From Climacium dendroides (Eukaryota > Streptophyta > Bryopsida > Hypnales > Climaciaceae), in assembly GCA_950106755.1 (NCBI GenBank), contig OX467082.1, positions 18,042,001 to 18,106,000 of the forward strand: a stretch of 64,000 bases of DNA. Reading direction: 5' to 3'. Made by a program: the position numbers and the translations under genes. The notes below the pieces were generated by a model, which was given only the letters and a program-made list of their open reading frames with translations, was not told the DNA's origin and did no database searches. This document shows, in pieces, positions 35,040 to 46,625 of this stretch; position 1 is the first letter of the stretch; every line of letters starts with the position of its first letter.

Positions 35040-36770
35040 GAAAATATCTACAATCTAATGTAGTTGATGAACTCACTCATCGTTCCACTTGAATTCGGAA
35101 CCTGCCAACACAACTTGGTGAGTGGGTTTTCCTTGTCGATCGAAATTCTTATGCATGTGTTACTTGAATGGAAATCCTTGATGAAACAGAAACTTATGAA
35201 GAAGCAATGGCGTCGCCAAAGAAGGAACTTTGGTTGGTTGCCATGTGAAGAGTACAAATCTCTCATCAAAAACGACACCTAGACTTTGGAAAAAATTCCC
35301 AAGGAGGCCAATCTTATCAAATGTCGTTGGATTTACAAATTGAAACTAGAAGCAGATGACTCCAAGCTCCATTAGCTCTTATAAAGCTAAGCTTGTTGCT
35401 AAGGGGTTCACAAAAGACAAGGTATTGACTATCAAGAGACTTTTAGCCCTATTGTTAAGTTTGACGACATTCAGACAATATTCTCTATAGCTACCACAGA
35501 AGATTTAAATCTCATGTAGTTTGACATTTGTACTATCTACGTTAACGGCTTACTATGGAAGCTCATCTACATGCAACAATCCATTGGTTTTGAGATCATT
35601 CATGTAGCATAGACGCAATTCATTTGGTGCCTTAGCAAAGTACTATATGGCTGGAAGCAAAGTGCCCGAGTCTGGAATTGGAAGTTCAACCATTTCTTGC
35701 AAGCATACAATCTAATAGTATCAAATGTTGACTGTTGCATATATGTCAACAAACAAGGTTCCAAGCTCATTTTGTGTATTTAGGTAGACGATGGCATAGT
35801 GTGCAACAACTTCAATAACAACATCAAGGAGATTTTTAATTATATGGGAGGCACTTTCCAGATTATACAAGATCTTGCTGAAGTTTACAACGGCCTTCAT
35901 ATTACAAGAGATCGTGATCGAGGACTAATTCATATTGATCAACGGCGGTATCTTGAGAGAGTACTACACAGATTCAGAGATGAAAACTACTACAGTGTCA
36001 CAATGCCCTCCGACCCTTCTAGCATAGTACAAATGTGGTTGGCTAAATCCGATGAACACTAGGTAACTTTTTCCTATTGAGAATGTATTAGTTGCTTACA
36101 GTTTGTCCATATAAGGATGCGTTTCAACATTAGCTACGTCATGAGCAACATGTCTCGTTTCAACAACCATTCAATTGAAGCATACGTCTCTAGAATTAAG
36201 CATATCCTCAAGTATATCAAAGGCATGTTGGAGCACACTATTACCTATGGTCATGGGACAAATTTGAATTTCCTCACTATTCATTGTGATGCGAACTATG
36301 CTACTGATTGTGATGATCGCAAATCTCGCTTTGGCTTTCTCTTGATGCTTAATGGTGGCCCAGTTGCTTAGAGGAGCAGAAAGCAGACATGCACTTCCCT
36401 CAGTACCACCGAATGAGAATGTATAGCAATTAGCTTGGCCACTCAAGAAATAATATGAATGCAACATTTACTACATAGTCTCAAATCACCTCAGCCCATT
36501 CAACTCTGTTGTTTTGTAACAACTAGTCTACAATTAGATTAGTCAAGAATCCTGTGTTTCATCAACAAACAAAACACATCAATACCAAATACCACCAGAT
36601 TAGGGATGTTGAAGCAAGAGGACAAATTGCCATCATATACATCTGCATTGAAGAACGACTAGCAAACATCATGATCAAACCTCTTCCACGGGATCGTTTT
36701 GAACAACTTTGTCAATTAGCAGGCCCCTTCATAGTACTCGATGTTGAATAACACACTATGCTAAAGTGGG
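35040..36770 (+). pseudogene. copia reverse transcriptase and RNase H relic
   Basis: RT phrases include IKCRWIYKLKLEADDSK and FQIIQDLAEVYNGLHITRDR. The catalytic YVDD is disabled: the tyrosine codon position holds TAG (35781-35783), directly followed by Val-Asp-Asp. The RNase H part retains IHCDANYATDCDDRKSRFGF and LSTTE, with a stop where the conserved VAWRS tryptophan should be. Several frameshifts occur. Confidence 0.85.
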
Positions 36771-36804
36771 AGGTATTGTAGGTCACCACAGTATTGAGTG
36801 GGAG

Positions 36805-37176
36805 TGTTGGATGACCAGTAGCAGTGGATGACCTACATCCGAGTACAATACATGCTTTGGTTCATGATGAAGCAACCATCTAGAATGAATTAGTTGTGCA
36901 TTCTTGATCCTGACGGTGACAAATAACTCTCCACTAGCACATATATTAATCTTAGTACTGCAGCAATAATAGCTCTCTCTTCCCTTACAAGCTTAGTATG
37001 CTTTGTGTTAGATCTATGGTGTACTCTTCAACCGACATGTTGTAAAAACAAGTGTGAATCAGATATATTGGAGTATAATATATGCTTGACTAATTGTAAA
37101 GAGTACTTTGTTGTGCGTAATGTTCTTGATACTGTATCAGCTTGCCGTCGTGTATTGTTTGTTTTAGTTACAATAG
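36805..37176 (+). repeat. 3' LTR of the copia element
   Basis: Begins TGTTGGATGACC after a purine-rich tract (GAGTGGGAG) and ends GTTACAATAG, directly followed by the TAATT target copy. Diverged from the 5' LTR by substitutions and small indels. Confidence 0.85.
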
Positions 37177-37181
37177 TAATT

Positions 37182-39982
37182 ATCTCTTGAAATGGCGGAA
37201 ACCTGGTCGTTTTTGTTAGACCTTACAATCTTTTTTTTGTCTTCTTTTTTCTGTTGATGAGTGGAAGTAATTTTTTTTGTTCTTGAGATGTTACCAAATG
37301 TTTTATATACTTCAGGTGATTTCCAGATATTTTTGTAATGAATTTATCTTGTCCAGGATAAAGTATGCAGTCAATGTACTCAAGAAATCTTGGTTAGCTT
37401 CCTACAAAGTCATTTTTGATCATTTTTCATGAAATTTGGACACTGTGTTAACATGTACTTATATTTCCTTGGTGAAAAAAAATAATTTTTTCTCTAATTG
37501 GGTGCTTGGATCAAAAGTTATGCTTTCCTAAACTTTTGGAGCAGCTTGGGCAATTTGAGAATCTTTGGGGATTTTTGGCAAAAAAATTCACCAACTTTTG
37601 AAATTTGGCATGTATGCAACTAATAAATATGGAATTCAATCATCCAAAAAAATTTTAGTCTTCAAGTCCCATTCTAAGAGGAGTCAAACTTTGTTAGCTA
37701 TGTTGAGGCGATTTCAAGAAAAAACATTTTCTCTTAACTTCAAGTCCTATTATCTTGCAATCTGTGAAATCAAAATACTTAAAGTTTTTTCCACATATTC
37801 CAAATGTTTGTCTCTAACTTTTCAACGTTTGGATTTCAAATATCAAATTTCCTTGTTGCACAAGAAATCATCAAAAAATTGAATCAAGTAATGCCAATTC
37901 ACTTAACCTCCTTGCATTCCATGGTGATTTAATATAAGCTAAACATCTCAGTTGCTTCTAAATTTTTTCAGAAGTGTATTTAACATCATATACCTATAAA
38001 TGATCAAAATCCTCATTTTTGTGTAGAGAAAAAATTGTATTCCAAGAGGGCCTAAAATCTGCTAACCTTATTTTGCAGGAATAAAAAAAACTTTTTTCTC
38101 ACTTCAAATGTTATAATCTTTCAATTTGTGTAAGCAAATGGGCTGAAATTTTTCCCACACTTTGTTCAAACACTTTACTTCAGTTTTTGTATGGTTGAAG
38201 TTTCAAAAAAAGTTTCAATTTTCATTTTTGAATAACATACCAAAAAATTGTAGTTTTTGACAATGTCTACTTGAAAACTCCCCTCGGTCCTTTAGGAATT
38301 AAATTACCATGAATTTGTATCAAATACAACACAATGTTAAGAAATTTGAACATTTCCTAAACTAAGGTAGAGGTACATATAAAGTATAACTTATGTATTT
38401 CAGCTTGCACAAAATGGAGGAATTCATTGAGAAATTATGCTCAATTTGTGGAGACAAGGATGAAGAAGAATGCAAAAAAAGAATTTTTTTCCCTCAAGAA
38501 TGAATACTTTATTCAATTTAAATGTGGATTTTTCACTCGGATCCATTTTGGTCTCATGAACTTGCCAATCAATTTTTCTTAATCAAGGAGGGAAGAAAGA
38601 TGAGTGGATGAAAAGGCACAAATAGAAAATCTTTTTTAATGAAGTCAAATTTTGTCCACAATACATTACCCTAGGAAGCCATCACAAGGGATTTGTTCAA
38701 AATAGGAACCTCTACCTTATATAGTATAGAACACTAGTACAAAGAAAATTCCTCTTCAATCTATATTTAGAAGTGCTCTTAAAGATCCTTGACTTCGAAC
38801 ATCTGTAAAATGTCTATTTTTAAAAATTTCAAAAAATTTCAAGCATAAAACTTAAGTTTAGAAGCTTTCTGTTAGATATTCCCAATGCAAATGAAATCAT
38901 TTTGAATCTCAATTATAATCCTCCTGATGATCCAAAACAAGAAGCTATACTAAATATTTGTTCATGAACAACCTCTTCTATATTTCACTTTATCACATGA
39001 ATTTACTGAAAGATCAGTAAAATATTCTGAAATTCGCCCTTTAAATTCCCTAAAAATTGTGAATTCAATATGGTCAGTGCATCTCAGTGCAACCATATAA
39101 GCAATAAAACATTGTCTGTAACATTAAATTGAAATTTATTCCGTTGGAGGTTGATGGAAATGAATATGCTAGATTCTCTACAATTGCCTTTCTATCCGCA
39201 ATAGAAATAAAGTGAGAATTTTGAAGAGCTCAAACATTAAAATAAATGTAACCAAGACCCTTCACTCTCCTCATTAGCGAAGAGAAAATATATGCCTAAT
39301 TTTCAGAAACTAAACGGGTCAAAATTGGCTGCAATTACCGTAACTCTATTATGTGATATATGCAAAAATCAAAAGCATTATAACAAGCAATCCCACATTA
39401 ATCCCTGAACATCTAGAATCATCTCCAAAATTGACAATTTGGAAAAAAACATTATAAAGTACAATTAGGAAGAATATTTTGGAATTGGTATACAAATAAA
39501 AGTTGTAGATTTTGAGTTGTAGATTCCATCCGTACGGTTAGATTCACCAATGCTATCACCATTGTTATTCTATAAATTTTGAAAGGAAAATTTCAAAATT
39601 CCTTCTAAATTTGATTACAAGCAAAATATTATCATTTTTTTGAGTAAAACTTGTTGGAATGGATTTGAAATGAGGTTCTCTTGACATGGTGATTTTTTAA
39701 AATTTTTGTGTTATTTACATCTATGACCTCATTTTTGCAAATCCAGTTTTGAACTAGAGTCAATGCAATTTGACCACTTCACACATTTCTCCATTTGTAA
39801 TTTTAGAAAAATATGCACTCCAGGAATATTAAATCCACCCATTAGATAAGACAAGAACTTGATAAAGTACCTCCCCAAATTAGGATGACTTTCATCCAAG
39901 CACAAACGAGAAAGAAATAGGAACATGAATTTGTTCATCATCCAAGAGAAAGAAATAGGAACATGAATCTATTCATCGTCCA
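37182..39982. other. AT-rich intergenic DNA
   Basis: No gene is supported. A right-end fragment of a TTAA-type element occurs at about 38285-38302 (GGTCCTTTAGGAATTAA) without a clear left end. The rest resembles decayed repeat sequence. Confidence 0.5.
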
Positions 39983-40500
39983 AAAATTGGACGTCCGAGT
40001 GCTTTGGGGTTAAGGTAGAATAGTCCATTTTTGGACGTTAGAGCCGAGCGCTTTGGGGTTAAGGTAGAATAGTCCATTTTTGGACGTTAGAGCCGAGCGC
40101 TTTGGAGTTAAGGTAGAATAGTCCATTTTTGGACATTAGAGCTGAGCGCTTTGGGGTTAAGGTAGAATAGTCCATTTTTGGACGTCAGTCAGAGCACTTT
40201 GGGATTAAGGTAGAATAGTCCATTTTTGGACGTCAGAGAGCTTTGGGGTTAAGGTAGAATAGTCCATTTTTGGACGTCAGTCAGAGCGCTTGGGGTTAAG
40301 GTAGAATAATCCAATTTTGGACGTCAGTCAGAGCGCTTTGAGGTTAAGGTAGAGTGCTTTGGGGTTAAGGTAGAATAGTCCATTTTCGGACGTCAGAGCA
40401 CTTTGGGGTTAAGGTAGAATAGTCCATTTTTAGACGGCTTTGGGGTTAAGGTAGAATATTCCATTTTTGGACGTCAGAACGCTTACGGGTTAGGTATAAT
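39983..40500. repeat. Tandem array of ~40-50 bp units (11-12 copies)
   Basis: Units carry the core GCTTTGGGGTTAAGGTAG, then AATAGTCCATTTTTGGACG. GTCCA and TGGAC in each unit form a small hairpin with a TTTT loop. Unit length varies through short internal gains and losses such as 'gtcagtcagag' versus 'gtcagag'. The core resembles the right end of the TTAA-type elements (CTTTAGGGGTTAA), and the following 'ggtagaa' also follows the truncated element at 23432. Confidence 0.85.
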
Positions 40501-40994
40501 TATCCATTGAGGTCAGATGACTCATAGTGGACACCTAGGGAAATATACCATTGTGGATTTCTATAGTATCACAGTCCGGGGAGATTTTTAGCCTAACCAG
40601 CTAAAATCCTACATTTTCTGAGACCAAACAGTTGCTTGAGAGAATGGGAGATTTTTAGCCTAACCAGCTAAAATCCTACATTTTCTGAGACCAAACAGTT
40701 GCTTGAAGCATTCTCTCGGCTAGACCTTTATAAAATAGAGAATATTCTGTGATTTTCCTCTTAAATGATCGGTTACTCGGAAATTCTCAAAATCAACCGG
40801 CTAGCTCGCAACTAAAAGCCGGTACTCCCCGTACATTGTATAGTATGTGAAATTTTGACAACAATTCATGTCTTACATGATAGTAGATGGAATGATTACT
40901 GAGTTCATGTCTTACATAATAGTAGATGGAGTGATTACTAGATTCATCCAACTTTCTACTGTGAATTTATTGCCAGAATTGTGCATGATCAACA
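40501..40994. repeat. Two short tandem duplications beside the arm B breakpoint
   Basis: A 67-bp unit starting GAGATTTTTAGCCTAACC occurs at 40581 and again at 40648. A 39-bp unit starting TTCATGTCTTACAT occurs at 40865 and again at 40904 with a few changes. The second lies only about 50 bp from the end of arm B. No gene is seen. Confidence 0.8.
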
Positions 40995-43900
40995 AATAAA
41001 TTATTCAGGACTTGCAGGCATCAGCCACGATATTCCCAATGAAAGCTAATCTGCGACGTAACCGTAGAGTTCGCAAAAATAACATAGTGGAAGCGCCTTT
41101 CACATGGAGCATCAAGCATGCAATTCTAGAGTGTAATCAAACGCTGGTCTACTAGGTTGGCTACTGTTACAAACCAAGATATTCCTCTGGTACTGGAGTC
41201 CTGGATTCCTTGTATTGCTAAAAAATCAGAACTATAACCACATCGTCCCATTTCACTATCAACAAAACTGTTCTACACTGCTGTACAAGGTCTGACGACC
41301 TCATTCCTGCAAATCTGCGCTTCAAGACGGGCACAAAAATGCGAGACACTTTCAGAAACATCGTCTGATCTCCTATGTAGCAACCTCGATATGCTTCTCC
41401 CTGAGCTCCATACAGACTACAGCACGCTCAACTTCCCAAGGCAAACCAGAGATGCCAAACGTCGCGGAAATCTCCTCTGCCTTCGCACTTCACACGTGTC
41501 AAAAACTGTGCGAAGTCATCATCTCTCGATACACCATGTCTATGAAACTGTCGCTCTGCATCACAACCACACTTTCGAATTACACTTCCACTCTCAGAAT
41601 CCACAATACCATCACTCCCCTGCACAAAAAGCAACTTGTTCCCAAACGATGAACTCCCTTCATGAACATCGACAATGCGACGAACGAAACCACCAAAACA
41701 AGTCGCAGCGATGGACGAATTCATTTCCCCTCACAACAATCGCACCAGCCCCACACACACCGGAAACACACTGGCCCTATCCCCAAAAGTGAATAATAAC
41801 ACCATTCAACGCAGCACAACGTGTACCTTCGCCAGACGAATCAGCGCTTCTCGAACTCCTTCCCTCGTTATTGGCCCGCTGTGCTGCATGGCCGGGGCAA
41901 GCGAAAGCGGCGGATTCGGAGGAGGGAACGGCTGCAGCAACGGAGTCCCATGCGAAGGTTGCATCGAGGTTGTGGAAGAAACGAGGGGCACGTTCGGGGC
42001 ACCCGAAGAAGACGATAGAGGGGGAGGGACGAAGAACGAGGGCTTGATCAGAGTTGCACGAGCTGCAGGGGCACCGTCGGACGAATCCTGCGGCAGGGAG
42101 GTAGCTAACGAAGTCAGCGGGAGAGCCGCCGTAGTCGGTGAAATGATCGAGGGCATGGGCATGGGCGTCAGGGTGGGAGGAGCGGACATGACGGCCCGAG
42201 ATTGCGCCGAGTGAGCTAGAGGAGGGCGGGATGCTGACGTGGGGATGGAGTCGGGCGCGCTGATGCGCGTTGTGTTCTGCTGCAAACAATCACAACCATA
42301 TCCAGTCAACTACAGGAACAAAAAATTCTTGCATCTCAAGCACTCCCAGAGTAGAGCAGCACCAACAAAGTCGGGAAATAAAACATCGCATCGCACAACA
42401 ACCAAGATTGGGGGGCAGATGGCATACGAAGAATCGCTCCAGAGGCTCGTCCTGGTTGATCTCAGGGAGTGTTGCAGGAGCGATGGACCCACGCTCCAGG
42501 GGACCCTCCAAGTGGGACGCTGTTGGAACGGACTCAAGTTCCAAAAACTCTGAGCTGCGCGCGGCACGCATCACGCAAACTGTTACCGCTTCAGGAAAGT
42601 GTGCTCCGATCAGCAGATGCAAGTAGTCCACATGGTCAAATGGATCGTACACGTCGATTTGAAAGTCGACACGCAAGCCCAAATTCATGCGTGGCCATGG
42701 TCATGGCCAACAGCAAATCCATCACAACTCATGAGAAAATGACACTCCGTCACCCATGAGCCACACAACCCTAAGGAAACGCAAACCACACTAATCCCAT
42801 ACGAAACAGGAAAGAATTCTTTCAGAATACAGACCTGGTGGGAATCAGTCTCGGTCTTGGTGGAGGTTTCGAAAAGGCAGTCAAGATCCTGAAGCAGACC
42901 AAATTCAAGGTTTCCATCAGAATCGCACCCATGTCACCAACGACGCTTGCACAACACGGTACTTTTTGACCCTGGATTACATCAATGGGCACGGTCCCGA
43001 TTCTAACGACAAAGCGCGGGCCTATCCAGACATTCTGATCATATACCCGGCCCAGAGTCGTCAAACTATAAAACCCAAAGAGATGTGAAATGCAAATAAG
43101 TCGACAGATCTTCCGTGATTGTGCAAACAAAATTAACTCTAACAAACGCTGGCAGCAGCTTAAACTCGGACAGAAGGGACTCAGGCAACAATAACCGCCA
43201 TCGTCTCAACAAAGCAGAAAGATGGGCGGATCACCAAGTCCATCAAAAAATTATCGCTGAATTGCAACCGCACCAGACCAAAAGAGACTACCTCTGGAAG
43301 AGGTTGGCAACGTCTTCACACTCCCGTGGATTGTAGAACCAGATGCCATTCACTTCCTGGGTGGCATTGCGGTACAGAAGATACGGCGATTGCACTTCGT
43401 ACTCGAAATCACCCAACAGATTCTCCACCAAATTGTCTGCTCGCAAGTCCACAAACAACAAACCAGGTCCATCAACAACCAGAGATCCAGTTCCAAACCT
43501 AATTGCCACACTTCACTTCCATTCAAGACAAGCTCCACCACAATGGCTGCATGACTCACCCACCCACCCACTCCCCAAGTACTCTCCAAATCCGACATGG
43601 ACACCCTATTGTGGAACTCGAATCAAAACAACGAAACCAACTCTCTGCCAGTACGAGAATACAACACCTGGATCCCCATGTTCTACAGCCAAAGAGAAAG
43701 GGAGCACCCCACACAAATCATTTATATTCCAATTCTCTAACATACATCCTGGCTTCTTGGTGCACCGCAAACACTCACCTGTACTTCGACGATTCATCAC
43801 TATGAACTGGAAACGTGGCTGCGTCCGCCTGACAACAAAACCTCCACAAGTCACTGACCCACTCACCCACCTCCCACGGTAAGTGCATCATAGTCCAACT

Positions 43901-44976
43901 GTAAAAAAATTGAAATAGGCGGGCTGCAGAGGAGCAGAAACGATGCCTCACCTTTTCACTACGAAAAGGGAACCCTCCACATCCTTGCGACTCTGAAAGC
44001 CAACAGCAAGGAAAAAGACCGGTTAGCGCATCGCCTCACAGTCATTCCAATCCAAAACCCGGCATATGCTGTATTGTTCATCGAATACAAAATGCGCCCT
44101 AAAGTGATCCCAACTGCAACTCTCCTCATACATTGGCTAGTAATGACAGACGCACACCCTAATCTACCATTCCATGCCGTGTCCGATCACAACCCTAAAC
44201 TGCTGCAGACAAGACGATCCACCTCACACAGCCAAACCCCCTGTTTCAATGACTCCACCACATAAATAGGAGAGACAGCGTACGAGCAGGCCATCACAAC
44301 CAATCCCCGTAAATTCCTACGGCGAGTGTCACTCCGATTTCCTCGAAACCGACTAGGTCAGAACTCGCGCAAATCAACCTACCGTCCGCAAACCCTACCA
44401 AACAAACAACGCACGGCTAAACGCTCCATCCCATCCACGAAACGCTGCCCTCTCAACAGAAACCACTCGAAACACGCACCACCGCTGCCACCATCCCAGA
44501 CGACAACATTTCCTTCCACTCAAACACGGCCTAATTCCGGTTCCACCAAACAAAATGCCTCCACAGCACTCAACCGTGCCCGACCCTCAAACTCAATTGG
44601 CCACCACGGCTCTCCCATCCCGTGGCAACCAATCCTCCCCGGTTCCTACCCATTGGCTGGCGTCGACGTCGAACTGGTAGAAAGTGACGTGCGCGGCGGT
44701 GGTGAGAATGTCCTCCACATGGCGGTCCATGCGCTGCAGCACGGTGAGGTTGAGCTCCTTGGTGCTGTTCTGGTCCAGCTGCGGAGGGAGCGGCTTCCCA
44801 TTCTGCGCCATGGTTGGAGCCAGCCAGCAACGTCGGAGCCCTAACAGTCTCCTCCCTCGCGTCCCAACCCCGCGTCACATACAAATCAAGCTTCTTCCAG
44901 ACTGCAGATACACCCCTTAACCACTGTCGTTTCCTCCAGACTCGGCACTCCTGACAACGGGGATGAATCAATCGGC
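40995..44976 (-). repeat. Arm B of the 3,982-bp inverted duplication
   Basis: Reverse complement of 24433-28414 with no net length difference. It carries DCP1 copy B on the minus strand, 504 bp downstream of its stop and 165 bp upstream of its start. Beyond 44976 the sequence is unrelated to that upstream of copy A. Confidence 0.95.
41499..44811 (-). CDS. DCP1: mRNA-decapping enzyme subunit DCP1, copy B (8 exons)
   Basis: Inverted twin of the DCP1 gene at 24598-27910. Mirrored exons are 44650-44811, 43952-43992, 43779-43828, 43292-43436, 42835-42888, 42428-42554, 41827-42279 and 41499-41555. They encode the same 362 residues with EVH1 domain, proline-rich middle and C-terminal trimerisation segment. 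All introns are retained, so this is a DNA-level duplication and not a retrocopy. The two genes converge: their 3' ends face each other across the 13.6 kb from 27910 to 41499. The shared segment ends 165 bp upstream of the start codon, so this copy uses different upstream DNA and may be expressed differently. No disabling change was seen. Assembly duplication remains possible. Confidence 0.88.
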
Positions 44977-45560
44977 ACTCCGCTTAGTTATGGGAGTGAA
45001 AGGACACTGAGGACTGAGCAGTTTCGGGCGGGGAAAGAAACGGCGAGAAGTTTGGGGAGCACAAGAACCGGTCTTCAGTGATTCTGATACCGGTAAGCAA
45101 CTAACAGCCAGGCGCAGGGTAAAGTGTGGATGCTTGCGCCGGCAGAGGAAGGCGAGCGAGTGAAGAAGAAGCCCGAGTCGTCTGCGAGGAGGGCTGGTGA
45201 GGTGGTTGCGGTGCGACAGGACGAAGGTGTAAGTTATTAGTTGTACTCCGTCGTGGAGTAGCATCTCCACCTGGCGGCCCGCCTAAACCCAGCTGGACGG
45301 CTTGTCTGTTTGGCCGCCCACTCGCCGACCCAGCCACGTCATACGTTGTGGGTTGACGATTTTTGGTAGGCATTTCGTTGGCACGGGATATCGTCGTCGT
45401 TCGTCAGTGCTGATCAGTGCTGATTCGATAGTTGGTCCGTTTTCCGTTGACGTATTTCCGTCGGCCAAACGACCAGAAGAGAAGAAGAGTTCACTGTATG
45501 GTACACATTTGGAAAATAGTGAACCCCAAAAGAGGTCGCTTCCTAATGCAAAAGCTTGGG
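44977..45560 (-). promoter_or_regulatory. GC-rich upstream region of DCP1 copy B
   Basis: This stretch is GC-rich like the DNA upstream of copy A but shares no obvious sequence with it. It presumably supplies the distal leader and promoter of copy B. Open frames here (for example minus-strand 44968-45270) have no recognisable product. Confidence 0.4.
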
Positions 45561-46625
45561 TGGGGAGAGCCTTCTCAACTTACTAATTGAGCCAAGAATT
45601 GCATGATGAATTCAAAAATTTATCATCATTACCTAATTCATTTTCATGATCTTATAAATCTCATGATGGTTTCATCATGAAGAATGGAGCACACGCCAAG
45701 TGGTGATCCTAATGAGAATGTGGTCACCTTCATATTCATTCAATTAGTATAAAAATTAGTAAGAAAACTCAAGGCCTCTTTGTAGATTCAATTTTTTCCT
45801 AATGCTTCATTTACAAATTTTGGGCCTCCACCTTCTTTGCTCCTGTATGGTTTTCAAATCTTTCTCTGTTTGCCATCATCAGTGGAGGTGTCCTTTGTCC
45901 TCCAAATTTTGCGACCTAATCCCACTACTAGTCCTACACCTAGGGCTTTATGTTCCGTTGTCAAATGCATTACCATTGTGGACTTAAAAGATCACATTCC
46001 ATTATTCCCTCAAATGGTGTCGTTGCCACCTGATTTTCCATTGCCATCGCACTCCTTTCAAGCTTTACTTTTGGATCAATTCCTTGCGGTGTTCATGGTT
46101 CCTTCCACTTGGCTACTCCTTTCCAAGGTAATTGCAATTTTGCATCACTCCCTCACCCCGCATTCTCCCAATTCGTTGTGCCTCGTACGATTTTTCAACC
46201 CATTGCCGATTTTGTTTCAATTTTGGTCAATTTTGGGAGGGAAGGGTTTATACTCACCTAATTGCGCCGAGGCTGGGTGGAAGCGCCAATGCTTATGGAA
46301 TTACTTCCCGGCCTTCTTCTTCCCTGTTTCATTGGGTCTATTCTCGCCGATTCAGCTTAGAGTGCTTTGACTTGGTTTCAACTCCATTTTCACTTATTAT
46401 CCACTTCATTTCAACTTGATTTCCATTCATTTTGAGTTTATTTTGAACTCATTTCAACTTGTTCCCCATTTGAGTTTGTCTTTACTTCTTCAAATCACAC
46501 CCAGTGAGTTCATATCCATATTTTCTTCCTTGGTCTTATTCTACAACTAATTTTCAATTTTTTCAATCTCTTTCTTCAATTCTCATGCACTTAATTGTAA
46601 TCTACAGATTATCATACAAACACGA
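45561..46625. other. Intergenic DNA upstream of the first Tc1-like transposase
   Basis: AT- and T-rich sequence. A plus-strand frame of 177 codons (45837-46370) encodes a hydrophobic, low-complexity product I do not recognise. By position, this may be the 5' flank of the Tc1-like element, but its terminal repeat was not found. Confidence 0.4.

Larger units (their letters stand above)
28981..37176 (+). mobile_element. Decayed Ty1/copia LTR retrotransposon
   Basis: Two similar LTRs (28981-29360 and about 36805-37176) flank gag-, protease-, integrase-, reverse transcriptase- and RNase H-like coding remnants in copia order on the plus strand. TAATT occurs immediately outside both ends (28976-28980 and 37177-37181), a likely 5-bp target duplication; the exact LTR edge is uncertain by a base or so. 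Total length is about 8.2 kb, longer than usual, because of non-coding insertions between gag and protease and a CACTA element in the protease region. Many in-frame stops show it is inactive. Confidence 0.9.

Noticed and set aside
39983..40500. CRISPR-like repeat array
   Set aside because: Units are contiguous, degenerate and without unique spacers, and the context is a plant nuclear genome. It is an ordinary tandem array.
45837..46370. 177-codon plus-strand frame upstream of the first transposase
   Set aside because: The product is hydrophobic and low in complexity with no recognisable motif. The sequence is T-rich, which favours long frames of this kind.
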